Below, piece by piece: positions 1-7,561 of a stretch of 29,016 bases of DNA. The position numbers and the translations under genes are program-made. Numbering within the stretch: position 1 is the stretch's first letter; each line of letters begins with the position of its first letter. This stretch comes from Sphingobium sp. CCH11-B1 (GTDB taxonomy: Bacteria > Pseudomonadota > Alphaproteobacteria > Sphingomonadales > Sphingomonadaceae). The notes under the pieces were generated by a model that saw only the letters and a list, made by a program, of their open reading frames with translations, was not told the DNA's origin and did no database searches. The stretch is taken from contig NZ_LSJY01000129.1 of NCBI RefSeq assembly GCF_001556865.1, forward strand, positions 1-29,016, in the 5' to 3' direction.

Positions 1-612
1 CGTTTCAGCCCCCCGCCCCGCCCCCGTGCGCCTGTCGCCATGATCCTGCACCCGCACCCGCAGGGCGGCGGCACGATGAACGACCGCATCACCCAGGCGC
101 TCTACAAGACCTTCGTGAAACGCGGCTTCGCCACATTGCGGTTCAATTTCCGGGGCGTGGGCCGCAGCCAGGGGACGTTCGACAACGGCATCGGGGAACT
201 TTCCGATGCCGCCGCCGCGCTGGATTGGGTGCAGAGCTTCCATCCCGAAGCGCAGACCACATGGATCGCCGGCTTCTCCTTCGGGGCGTGGATCGGCATG
301 CAGCTGCTGATGCGCCGCCCGGAAATCCGCGGCTTCATCTCGGTCGCGCCGCCCGCCAACATGTACGACTTCTCGTTCCTGGCCCCTTGCCCGTCGAGCG
401 GCATCATCGTTCAGGGAACGGCCGACGAGGTCGTCACCGCGAGTGCGGTGCAGAAGCTGGTGGACAAGCTGCGCACGCAGAAAGGCATCACCATCCATCA
501 TGATGAAATCCGGGGCGCCAACCATTTCTTCGAGCATGAACTCGACCAGTTGATGAAGTCGGTCGACAACTATCTGGACATGCGCCTGTCGCCGGACTCG
601 CCGATCCGCTGA
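1..612 (+). CDS. Alpha/beta hydrolase, 5' end outside window
   Basis: The reading frame is open from base 1, and the first internal ATG at 40 falls inside a conserved strand (APVAMILHPHP). The true start therefore lies upstream, probably 10-25 codons away. Numbered from that internal Met, the nucleophile elbow is GFSFG (Ser80), the acid is Asp129 in GTADE, and the His is His162 in GANHFF, giving a complete Ser-Asp-His triad. The HPHPQGGGTMN and FNFRGVGRSQG motifs are typical of the small cytoplasmic COG2945-type hydrolases of about 210-220 residues, whose substrate is generally unknown. A strong terminator follows the stop codon, so this is the last gene of a plus-strand unit. Family assignment is confident; substrate cannot be given. 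Confidence 0.88.
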   Translation, partial: RFSPPPRPRAPVAMILHPHPQGGGTMNDRITQALYKTFVKRGFATLRFNFRGVGRSQGTFDNGIGELSDAAAALDWVQSFHPEAQTTWIAGFSFGAWIGMQLLMRRPEIRGFISVAPPANMYDFSFLAPCPSSGIIVQGTADEVVTASAVQKLVDKLRTQKGITIHHDEIRGANHFFEHELDQLMKSVDNYLDMRLSPDSPIR

Positions 613-633
613 ACGGCAAGGATGATCAGGACG

Positions 634-660
634 GGGGCTGCCGAAAGGCGGCCCCTTTTC
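634..660 (+). terminator. Rho-independent terminator after the hydrolase gene
   Basis: A 9-bp stem (GGGGCTGCC with GGCGGCCCC, one G-T wobble) encloses a GAAA tetraloop and is followed by TTTTC. It begins 21 bases after the hydrolase stop codon. The T tract is on the plus strand, so it ends plus-strand transcription just before the convergent histidine-kinase-like gene. Confidence 0.85.
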
Positions 661-2042
661 TATTGGCTGGCGGCAGGCAAGGACAGAATGAAACGCGCGC
701 CTTCGCCCGGCGCGCCGCCGATCAGGATGTCGCCGCCCATCGCCCGGGCAAGGCGACGCGAGATGTAGAGGCCAAGGCCGCTGCCGCCGGCATCGTCGCG
801 GCCCAGCCGCTCGAATTTGTCGAAGATGCGTTCCCGGTCGGCCTGATCGATGCCCGTGCCCTGATCGACGATCGCGATCCGCGCCTGCCCGCTTTCCCAC
901 TCGGTGAAAATGCGGACCTGCGTCCCTTCGGGCGAATAGCGGACGGCGTTGCCCACCAGATTGACGAGGATTTGAAGCACGCGGCGGAACTCGCCCACGG
1001 CGAGCAAAGACGCGTCGAGAGGCGGCGCGACGATGACGATCTGGCGGTCGAGCGCCTTTACCGCCAACAGCCCCGCCGCGCGGCGGCCAAGATCGGCCAG
1101 GTCGATCTCCTCCGACGCCACGCTGAAGTCGGGGCGGTCGATCGCTTGCAGATCGGCAAGATCGTCCACCAGCGCCAGCAGGTGCCGCCCCGCCGCAGCG
1201 ATGTCGCTGGCATAATCGGCATAGTCAGACCGCAACGGCCCTTCCAGCTGCGCACTGATCGTGTCGGCATTCGCGATGATGCGGCCCAATGGCTGGCGCA
1301 GCGAACGATCAAGCCGACGACCGAATTCCGCCGGATAGAGCGTGGGCGGCGCATCCTGCTCCAATGGCGCAGGAAAGGTTCGCTCCATGGGAACTGCGGT
1401 GCCGCGATAACCGGTGAGCTGGCCAGACAGATCGAACGTCGGGAAGGCAGAAAGGATGACAGTCTGCGCCGGATCGGCGGCGATCACTGCCCGCTGGTCG
1501 CGAAAAGGGCGGCGCTGCGCGATCCCGCGCAGCATCGCCATGTCGCCATCTTCATCCGGTTGAAGCTGGAAATAGCTGGAGAAGCGCGCACCAGGCCGGG
1601 GGGGATCGGAAGGCAGATGGTCGCCGTCCGCATGCCCCGCCAGCGCCATCACGAACCGAAGGTGGGTGTCGATCTGCCAGGTCCAGCCTTCCGCCATGGC
1701 GGCGATGTCCGCATCCCTACGGCCCATGTCGCCGGGCATCGCGGATGCCGGCCGTTCGCGCCAATCGATGATGGACAGGGTCACATGCGCGTCGTCCGGG
1801 CGCGCGCGTACCCACATGTCTATGTCGCCGCGCTCTGCGGCTGCGGTCGCGGGCCGCGATATCGTCACGCCCAGCCGGGCGGCAAGCCGCGCGATAGCTG
1901 CCAGTTGCGGCACCGCCAACGGATCGCCCAGCGCAGCCCCGGCTTCGCGCTGCAACGCCACGATCGGCGCGTCGGCGCTCAGCAACCGTCCTTCGGCAGA
2001 CAGCGTGGCACGCAGCACCGTCGAGTGCGGGGGCATGTTCAC
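660..2042 (-). CDS. PAS-PAS histidine-kinase-like protein lacking the phospho-accepting His
   Basis: 460 residues with no clear membrane helix. Residues about 7-98 and 118-220 look like two PAS domains; the second has WTWQID at 120-125 and an LTGYRGT ending. A DHp-like helix starts near 238. The usual H-E-L-R-x-P-L box reads D-R-S-L-R-Q-P-L, with Arg246 (CGT, bases 1305-1307) where the phospho-accepting His is expected. The ATP-binding domain looks complete: N-box with Asn361 and Asn365, G1 box D393-Q-G-T-G, F-box IFDKF at 407-411, and G2 box GGSGLGL at 419-425. The start is a GTG that overlaps the upstream stop as GTGA; an ATG two codons in is the alternative. It is last in a minus-strand group of four. 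It may sense a ligand and signal without accepting phosphate, as Caulobacter DivL does with Tyr. Fold is confident; function is open. Confidence 0.85.
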   Translation of the reverse strand: MNMPPHSTVLRATLSAEGRLLSADAPIVALQREAGAALGDPLAVPQLAAIARLAARLGVTISRPATAAAERGDIDMWVRARPDDAHVTLSIIDWRERPASAMPGDMGRRDADIAAMAEGWTWQIDTHLRFVMALAGHADGDHLPSDPPRPGARFSSYFQLQPDEDGDMAMLRGIAQRRPFRDQRAVIAADPAQTVILSAFPTFDLSGQLTGYRGTAVPMERTFPAPLEQDAPPTLYPAEFGRRLDRSLRQPLGRIIANADTISAQLEGPLRSDYADYASDIAAAGRHLLALVDDLADLQAIDRPDFSVASEEIDLADLGRRAAGLLAVKALDRQIVIVAPPLDASLLAVGEFRRVLQILVNLVGNAVRYSPEGTQVRIFTEWESGQARIAIVDQGTGIDQADRERIFDKFERLGRDDAGGSGLGLYISRRLARAMGGDILIGGAPGEGARFILSLPAASQ

Positions 2043-3127
2043 GCGGGCGAAACTCCGCGCAGATGATCCAGCCGGGTGCGGAAGGCTACAGGCGTACGAA
2101 GCGCCGTGACGGCGGCATCAGCGTCGGACTGGCGCAATCCGGCATAGCGTTCCGCAGCCGCGACGATCGCTGCATCGGTAAGAGAAGGACGCACCGGCCG
2201 CAGCGTGAGAAGAAGGAGGCGGTAGTCGGCGTCGCTCCCGCCCAGGGCACGGCACAGCGCGGCGACCTGCCGAACGGGACCAAGCAGGAGGATGGCGATC
2301 AACTCCGTTGTCGGGAGCCTTAGCCGCCGCGCCGCCAGCGCGCAGAACAGCAGGAACCGCCGCTGATCCAGCGCGATGCCGATCAGGGATGGATCGTCGG
2401 TCGCCTCGCCCAATTGCCGGACCAGCCTGTCCGCCTGCGCGATGGGATTGGCGCCTTCATCATGATCGGCAAGCACTGCCCAGGACGACCGGTCGAACGC
2501 CGCGAAAACCGCGCCCTCATCGTCGGGCGTCGCCCGCTGCACGGCATTGGCCAAACAGGCGGCCACGGTCCAGAGAAGGTCCGCGAACAATTCGGCCGGC
2601 AGGTCGGGTCGGATCGGTTGATCCTCTCCCCCCGGCATCAGCCATCGTCCCTCGGCCAGCGCCAGCGCAGCCACGGCCGCACCCAGATCGGGGTCGGCCG
2701 CCGACGGCAGCCGCTCGTCCGACGCATCTCCCATCTGCTCAAGATCGCCCTGCCCATATTGGCGCAGCATCAGGGCAACTGCGGCGCGCATGCGCATGTG
2801 CGCCATCAGCGGCGGGCTGATCAGGGTTGGCTGCGCCCGCAGGACCGGCCATGCGATGGAGGCGGGCGCTGCGTCGAGGGCGGTCGCAACCGCTGGCGCG
2901 TGGGCCAGCGACAAGCGCAGGGCCATTTCCACCGCCGCGACGCAGCCGCCCAATTGCCTTCGGGTTTCTGTGAGCAGCGCGTCGTGCCGCGCATCATCCT
3001 CTTCCCCGAACATGTAGGCGAGGTCGATGGCATGGCCCACGGGCACGGCGGACGCGCCCGCAAGGACGCGCGCCATGGGCCAGCTGTCGGCCATGATCAT
3101 GCCGGCCAGGGGGGAATGGGCGCTCAT
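2039..3127 (-). CDS. DUF2336-like protein
   Basis: 362 residues from the ATG at 3127 (MSAHSPLAGM). The frame stays open further upstream, but that part overlaps the next gene's 3' end and reads as low-complexity shadow sequence. The protein is Ala/Leu-rich and predicted to be mostly alpha-helical and soluble. Its C-terminal half (ALDQRRFLLFCALAARRL) resembles the alphaproteobacterial DUF2336 family, which has no established function. I recognise it by style rather than by a diagnostic motif, so that label is tentative. Its stop overlaps the GTG of the histidine-kinase-like gene, which argues for coupled translation and a shared role. A CtrA-like site lies 26-40 bases before the start. Confidence 0.6.
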   Translation of the reverse strand: MSAHSPLAGMIMADSWPMARVLAGASAVPVGHAIDLAYMFGEEDDARHDALLTETRRQLGGCVAAVEMALRLSLAHAPAVATALDAAPASIAWPVLRAQPTLISPPLMAHMRMRAAVALMLRQYGQGDLEQMGDASDERLPSAADPDLGAAVAALALAEGRWLMPGGEDQPIRPDLPAELFADLLWTVAACLANAVQRATPDDEGAVFAAFDRSSWAVLADHDEGANPIAQADRLVRQLGEATDDPSLIGIALDQRRFLLFCALAARRLRLPTTELIAILLLGPVRQVAALCRALGGSDADYRLLLLTLRPVRPSLTDAAIVAAAERYAGLRQSDADAAVTALRTPVAFRTRLDHLRGVSPA

Positions 3128-3152
3128 ATCGTCGGACGATATCCGCACGTCC

Positions 3153-3167
3153 TTAACAGGCACTAAA
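3153..3167. promoter_or_regulatory. CtrA-like box, TTAA-N7-TAAA
   Basis: The sequence matches 7 of the 8 fixed bases of the TTAA-N7-TTAA consensus recognised by the alphaproteobacterial cell-cycle regulator CtrA. It lies in the 56-bp gap upstream of the DUF2336-like gene, 26 bases before its ATG. A single near-match in a GC-rich genome is suggestive only. Confidence 0.3.
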
Positions 3168-3183
3168 CCGTGCTGCAGAAATT

Positions 3184-4350
3184 TCAGGCAGAGCGTTTCA
3201 GCACGATCGCGCCGATCGACGCGATGGCCAGCAGCATCGCCGCCCTGATGCCCAGCGCGACAGCCCCGGCCGAGCCAAACAGGACCAGCAGCAGCAGCGC
3301 GCTCGCCGGCGTGAAGATCATCCACGGGCGGAGGCCGCCCGTCTTTCGCCACCGATCGGCCAGCATCACGATGGCGAGGATGAGCGCCAGATCGACGGAC
3401 AGCGGCGTGCCGCCCGCGCGAACGATGCCGATCAGGCCCAGCGTCGGCGCGGCGAAGCCCGTCCAGCTCGAAGGCGGCACGCGCAGCGCCAGGCTGTCCA
3501 GCCGATCGCTGACCTCCGCCAGCAACAGAGCCACCAGCAGAAGGGCAAAGCCGGTCCCTGGCCATTGCAGTTCGATCGGCACCAGCGCGATGGCGGCCAG
3601 GGCGATGGCGGCAATCCGCACCTGAAGCGCCGGCACCTGCATCCGCATCAGCGCGGGGCTGGCCATGCGGGCAAGCGGCGCCAGCAGATAATGGTCGATC
3701 CCGCCCCGTATCTGCCGCGCCGGCGCGCCCGCCGCCATCACGGCGCTTGCCACGAGATCGGCCTGCTGCTGCGTCTCGACGATGGCGACGCGGCCTTCCA
3801 GCAGATCGTCCTGCGGCACGGTGATACGCCGCGCGCCCTTCTGGACGGCGGCACGGATCAGGGTGAGGGCAAGATCCCAGTCACCGATCATGTCGAGCGT
3901 GCCGAACAGCAGCGCCGGACTGATCCGCGCGATTCCAGCCCAGCGTTGCCCCGCATCGATCCGCTCGAACGGCGCGCTGGCGCGGCTGTCGTCGGTCACG
4001 AGCAACGTATCGCCATCCGCGGTGCCCAGCGCATCCACATGGGCCTGCGACACGACTGCGCCATCCGCGATCAGCAGCACGTCGCTGTCGCGCGGCGCAT
4101 CCCGCACCATGGACACCATGTCGCGGATCAGTGCCACGGCGATGCCATCGGCGCTCAGCCGATCGACGGCCTGCGAAAGGGCCGGCGTGATGACGCTGAC
4201 CAGGATCATGATGCGGTCGGCACCGGCCTGCGTCGCCTGTCGGGCCTGATATTCCACCAGCGTCTGCCCGGCGAAATGCAGGCCGGCGCGCAAGGCGCCC
4301 GGCGAATCGCCCGTCGCCCGGTTGGCGCTCAGAATGGCGGCGAAACTCAT
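3184..4350 (-). CDS. Membrane protein: nucleotidyltransferase-like N-terminus plus degenerate CDP-alcohol phosphotransferase-like C-terminus
   Basis: 388 residues from the ATG at 4350 (MSFAAILSANRATG); an in-frame TTG 16 codons upstream at 4398 is possible. No strong ribosome-binding site precedes either. Residues 1-215 follow the plan of a MobA/IPCT-type NTP-transferase (AAILSA near the start, then GLHFAGQTLVEYQARQA), but the nucleotide-binding G-x-G-T-R loop is not recognisable. Residues about 218-388 contain several hydrophobic helices. ...GIDHYLLAPLARMASPALMR leads into LLAEVSDRLDSLALR, where D282-R-L-D285 sits at the place of the CDP-alcohol phosphotransferase D-x2-D-G-x2-A-R motif but lacks its Gly, Arg and later Asp residues. 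The layout recalls the bifunctional IPCT/DIPP synthases of inositol-phosphate metabolism. Loss of key residues suggests a non-catalytic or altered role. It lies between the Hpt-like and DUF2336-like genes. Confidence 0.55.
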   Translation of the reverse strand: MSFAAILSANRATGDSPGALRAGLHFAGQTLVEYQARQATQAGADRIMILVSVITPALSQAVDRLSADGIAVALIRDMVSMVRDAPRDSDVLLIADGAVVSQAHVDALGTADGDTLLVTDDSRASAPFERIDAGQRWAGIARISPALLFGTLDMIGDWDLALTLIRAAVQKGARRITVPQDDLLEGRVAIVETQQQADLVASAVMAAGAPARQIRGGIDHYLLAPLARMASPALMRMQVPALQVRIAAIALAAIALVPIELQWPGTGFALLLVALLLAEVSDRLDSLALRVPPSSWTGFAAPTLGLIGIVRAGGTPLSVDLALILAIVMLADRWRKTGGLRPWMIFTPASALLLLVLFGSAGAVALGIRAAMLLAIASIGAIVLKRSA

Positions 4351-4435
4351 ATCGTTACGCGTGTGGACCCAATCATTGTGTGTCCGCCCTTGTTGCAAGG
4401 CAGCCCGCGCAACGCAAGCGACGCTTTGCGAAGGA

Positions 4436-4738
4436 TCACTCCTGCTCCAACGCCGCCAGCGCAGTGCGCAATTGTCGCAGGACGGCGGGATCGCCGGGTG
4501 CGGCCTGCGCCGCGTCTTCCGCCAGCGCCATCAGCGCCGTCAGTCCGAAGCTCGCCGCCAGCCCCTTGAGCCGCCATGCGGCCAGTTGCCAGTTGGCGTC
4601 GCAACGGGCGCGCCCCAGAAGGTCGATCTGCCGGGCGGCGCTATCCATGAAGGCCGTGCGAAGGTCGGCGATCAGCGCGCTGTCTTCGCCGACGGCGGCC
4701 GCCAATGCGGCATGAAGGGCGCCAGGATCATAGGACAT
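4436..4738 (-). CDS. Hpt-like helical protein without the phospho-His
   Basis: 100 residues, all predicted helical and soluble. The core reads A-A-W-R-L-K-G-L-A-A-S-F-G, which aligns with the Hpt-domain signature A-H-x-L-K-G-x-A-x-x-x-G. Trp55 (TGG, bases 4574-4576) takes the place of the phospho-accepting His; the rest of the signature (Leu57, Lys58, Gly59, Gly65) is kept. Length suits a stand-alone Hpt module. It is the first gene of the minus-strand group ending in a histidine-kinase-like protein that also lacks its His. Its ATG is 79 bases from the divergent start of the long coiled-coil gene. Family call is moderately sure; it should not be able to relay phosphate through this position. 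Confidence 0.65.
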   Translation of the reverse strand: MSYDPGALHAALAAAVGEDSALIADLRTAFMDSAARQIDLLGRARCDANWQLAAWRLKGLAASFGLTALMALAEDAAQAAPGDPAVLRQLRTALAALEQE

Positions 4739-4817
4739 GGCGGCAGACGCTATCGGGCGTACGTTAAGTTTTGGTAACAGGCATTTCCGACGGCGGAAAA
4801 GATGCTAGGATGCGGAT
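4739..4817. promoter_or_regulatory. Divergent promoter region, Hpt-like gene / coiled-coil gene
   Basis: These 79 bp separate two divergent starts, so promoters for both genes should lie here or just inside them. I see no convincing -35/-10 pair. TTAA-N6-GTAAC at 4764-4778 resembles a CtrA box with one base too few in the spacer. AGGA at 4807-4810 is a well-placed ribosome-binding site for the ATG at 4818. Confidence 0.45.
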
Positions 4818-7493
4818 ATGACAGGGGGAAGCACCATAGTGGAATTCTGGCGCGACAATCAGGGCGCTGCCGGACGGGAAGCGCAAGCCGACGATACGCT
4901 GCTGTTGCAGCAGGTGGCTTCGGACATGGACGAGGACGCCGATGTCCTGCCGGGTGGCGCGGACCGGACCGCGCGCCGGTTGCGATGGGGCCTCGGCCTT
5001 CTGGCCGCCGGCTGGACGGGCTTTGCCATATGGGCGACGATCACCTCCGGGGGCCTGGCGGCAGGCCCTTCCGCCTGGGTTCAGGCAATCGTGACGATCA
5101 CGGTTCCGTTGATCCTGATTGGCGTCGCCTATCTCCTGCTGATCCGCAGCAGCCGCACCGAATCGCGCCGCTATCTCGACACCGCCCGCGCATTGCGCAT
5201 GGAGGCGGATGTGTTGGAACTGCGTCTGGCGCGCATCACATCCCAACTCGATGCGGCGCGCCAGACCATGCAGGACCAGGCTCAACTGCTCGACAGCTAC
5301 GGCGCGGCGGCCAGCAGCAACATGGAAGCATCGGCCGAACTGATCGCGGCGCGATCGCACAGCACGGCGGAACGCGCCGAAGCGGCCGAACGCGCCGGCC
5401 TGGCGTTGGTCGAGCGGATGGACATGCTGATCGGCACGATGCCGGAACTGGAGGAGCGGGCCAGCCGCATGGCGGCGCAGATCATGGACAATGGCCATGC
5501 GCTCGCCGAGCGGATCGACATGCTCGAAGCCCGGCTGCACAATCTCAACGAAGTGTCCGACGAAGCCCGCGCCCGCACCCTGGCCGCCACCAAGAGCCTG
5601 TCGAGTCAGTTGACCCAGGTTCAGGAAGCGACCCATGCCGCGACGCGGGAGGTCACGGGGATGGCGGACATCGCCGTCGGACGCATCGAAGCGACAGCCC
5701 GCAGCGCGCAATCCGCCATCAGCGAAAGCCGGGCGGAGCTGGATGCCCAGTCGGACCGGCTCGGCACGCTGGTCGAAGCCGCGCAGAGGGGCGTGACGGT
5801 GACCAGCGAGCAGGTTCGCGCGCGCTTGACCGAAGACCTGGACGTGATCGATCGCGACCTCAATCGCCGCGTAGACACGGTGCTTGACCGGGTCCGCGGC
5901 ATGTTCGCCGCGACCGACGACGGCATTGCCCGCCGGGCAGAGGCCTTGCAGACGCTGGTGGCGGGCGCGCAGTCCGGCATCGGATCGACGAGCGAGGAAG
6001 CGATGGCCGCGCTCAGCCGTGACATGGACGCGATCGACAGCGACCTGCGGCAGCGGCTGGATGCGGTGCTGGAACGCGCGCAGGATGCCCTTGCCGCCAC
6101 CGACGCAGGGCTGACCGGTCAGGCCGCCGCGCTGGACGACCTGATCGCCCGGTCACGGTCCAGCCTCGATTCGATCGGCCGCGACACGGTCGTTGGCCTC
6201 AGCGATGCCGTCGCCGACGTCGAAGGCCGATTGCACCAGATCAACGACATGGTCGAAGGACAACGTAGTCTGATGGCCGGCATCCATGCCGGGCTGCAGG
6301 AGACGATCGCCTCGACCGAAGGACGCTTCGCGGCTCTTGAAGACGGCGCCTTGGCGCGCGGCGAGCGGCTGACCGCTGCACTCATGCGCCTGACCGAGGA
6401 AACGCAGCGTATAGACGACGCGCTGGCGGCGGGAGGCATGACCGCCGAAAGGCTGATCAGCAGCGCCGAAACCTTGTTGGTCGCCCTCGATTCCGGCGTG
6501 CGCGAGCTGGACGAAACCTATCCCGCCGCGCTGGGGCGGTTCGACAGCCGGGTCGAGGCGAGCCGTGCGCTTCTGGGCAGCGCCACGCCGGAGATGGAAC
6601 GGCTGGAAGCGATTTCCGAGGCGCTGGTTGGGCGCGCGGAAGAAGCCGAATCACTGCTCCGCGGACAGGGCAGCCGCCTCACCGAATGGCTGGAAAGCAC
6701 GCAGGGCGGGCTTCAGGCCAACCGCGAACTGGTCGATCGTCTGCGCACCGCCCTGGATGCCGCGGACCAGGATGCGCGCCGCATCACCGACGGCGCCGGG
6801 CCGCTGCTGGTAACGGCGCTGTTGCGGGTAAAGGATACCGCCGATCAGGCGGCGGAGCGCGCGCGCCAGGCACTGGCACGGGCCATCCCCGACGCGGCCC
6901 AGCAATTGGCGGAGGCAAGCGACGACGCGCTGCAAAGCGTGATCGGGGAAAAGGTGACGGCGCAGATTGAACAGGTGGCGCGCGTCGCGGACGACGCGGT
7001 CAAGGCGGCGCATCAGGCATCCGAACGGCTGACCCGTCAGTTGCTGACCATCGCGGACACCAGCGCCGCGCTGGAGCAACGCATCGCCGAGGCGGGCCAG
7101 GCGGCGGAGGATCGCGATCGCGATCACTTCTCCCGCCGGTCGGCGCTGTTGATCGAATCGCTCAACAGCACGGCGATCGATGTAGCCAAGATCCTGTCCA
7201 ACGATGTGACCGATTCGGCCTGGTCAGCCTATCTGAAGGGGGACCGGGGCGTGTTCACGCGTCGCGCGGTCAAACTGCTGGATGCAGGCGAATCGCGGGA
7301 GATCGCGCTTCACTACGATAATGACGCCGAGTTCCGCGACCATGTGAACCGCTACATCCACGATTTCGAATCCATGCTTCGGATCATTCTGTCGGCGCGG
7401 GACGGCAACGCGCTGGGCGTCGCCATCCTCTCGTCTGACATGGGCAAGCTCTATGTCGCCCTGGCGCAGGCGATCGAGCGGCTGCGGCAGTGA
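4818..7493 (+). CDS. Large membrane-anchored coiled-coil protein (TipN-like layout)
   Basis: 891 residues from an ATG preceded by AGGA at 7-base spacing. A short acidic N-terminal stretch is followed by two membrane helices (about 57-76 and 88-109). About 650 residues of Ala/Glu/Arg/Asp-rich helical coiled coil come next, then a distinct C-terminal segment (about 770-891). Two gap-free 62-residue tandem repeats lie at residues 315-376 and 377-438, 30 of 62 positions identical. There is no HAMP or methyl-accepting signalling domain and no peptidase or ATPase motif. Size and layout match the Caulobacter polarity landmark TipN, which is about 890 residues with two N-terminal membrane helices and a long coiled coil. 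I cannot show homology from the sequence alone. It is divergent from the Hpt-like/histidine-kinase-like group. A structural or scaffolding role at the inner membrane is likely. Confidence 0.7.
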   Translation: MTGGSTIVEFWRDNQGAAGREAQADDTLLLQQVASDMDEDADVLPGGADRTARRLRWGLGLLAAGWTGFAIWATITSGGLAAGPSAWVQAIVTITVPLILIGVAYLLLIRSSRTESRRYLDTARALRMEADVLELRLARITSQLDAARQTMQDQAQLLDSYGAAASSNMEASAELIAARSHSTAERAEAAERAGLALVERMDMLIGTMPELEERASRMAAQIMDNGHALAERIDMLEARLHNLNEVSDEARARTLAATKSLSSQLTQVQEATHAATREVTGMADIAVGRIEATARSAQSAISESRAELDAQSDRLGTLVEAAQRGVTVTSEQVRARLTEDLDVIDRDLNRRVDTVLDRVRGMFAATDDGIARRAEALQTLVAGAQSGIGSTSEEAMAALSRDMDAIDSDLRQRLDAVLERAQDALAATDAGLTGQAAALDDLIARSRSSLDSIGRDTVVGLSDAVADVEGRLHQINDMVEGQRSLMAGIHAGLQETIASTEGRFAALEDGALARGERLTAALMRLTEETQRIDDALAAGGMTAERLISSAETLLVALDSGVRELDETYPAALGRFDSRVEASRALLGSATPEMERLEAISEALVGRAEEAESLLRGQGSRLTEWLESTQGGLQANRELVDRLRTALDAADQDARRITDGAGPLLVTALLRVKDTADQAAERARQALARAIPDAAQQLAEASDDALQSVIGEKVTAQIEQVARVADDAVKAAHQASERLTRQLLTIADTSAALEQRIAEAGQAAEDRDRDHFSRRSALLIESLNSTAIDVAKILSNDVTDSAWSAYLKGDRGVFTRRAVKLLDAGESREIALHYDNDAEFRDHVNRYIHDFESMLRIILSARDGNALGVAILSSDMGKLYVALAQAIERLRQ

Positions 7494-7561
7494 AAGCGCC
7501 AATGCCGTAACCGCGCTATATATTATACCGGCTGAGTTTCCCGGCGCCGTCCGGGGAGCAG

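Noticed and set aside
663..2066. Long plus-strand open frame (467 codons) opposite the histidine-kinase-like gene
   Set aside because: Arg/His/Gln-rich low-complexity translation typical of antisense to GC-rich genes; no family motifs, while the minus strand encodes PAS and ATPase motifs.
4764..4778. CtrA box between the divergent genes
   Set aside because: The spacer is six bases instead of seven and the second half reads GTAAC; kept only as a remark.
4818..7493. Methyl-accepting chemotaxis receptor
   Set aside because: Two membrane helices and coiled coil are present, but there is no periplasmic sensor domain, no HAMP domain and no conserved signalling hairpin tip.
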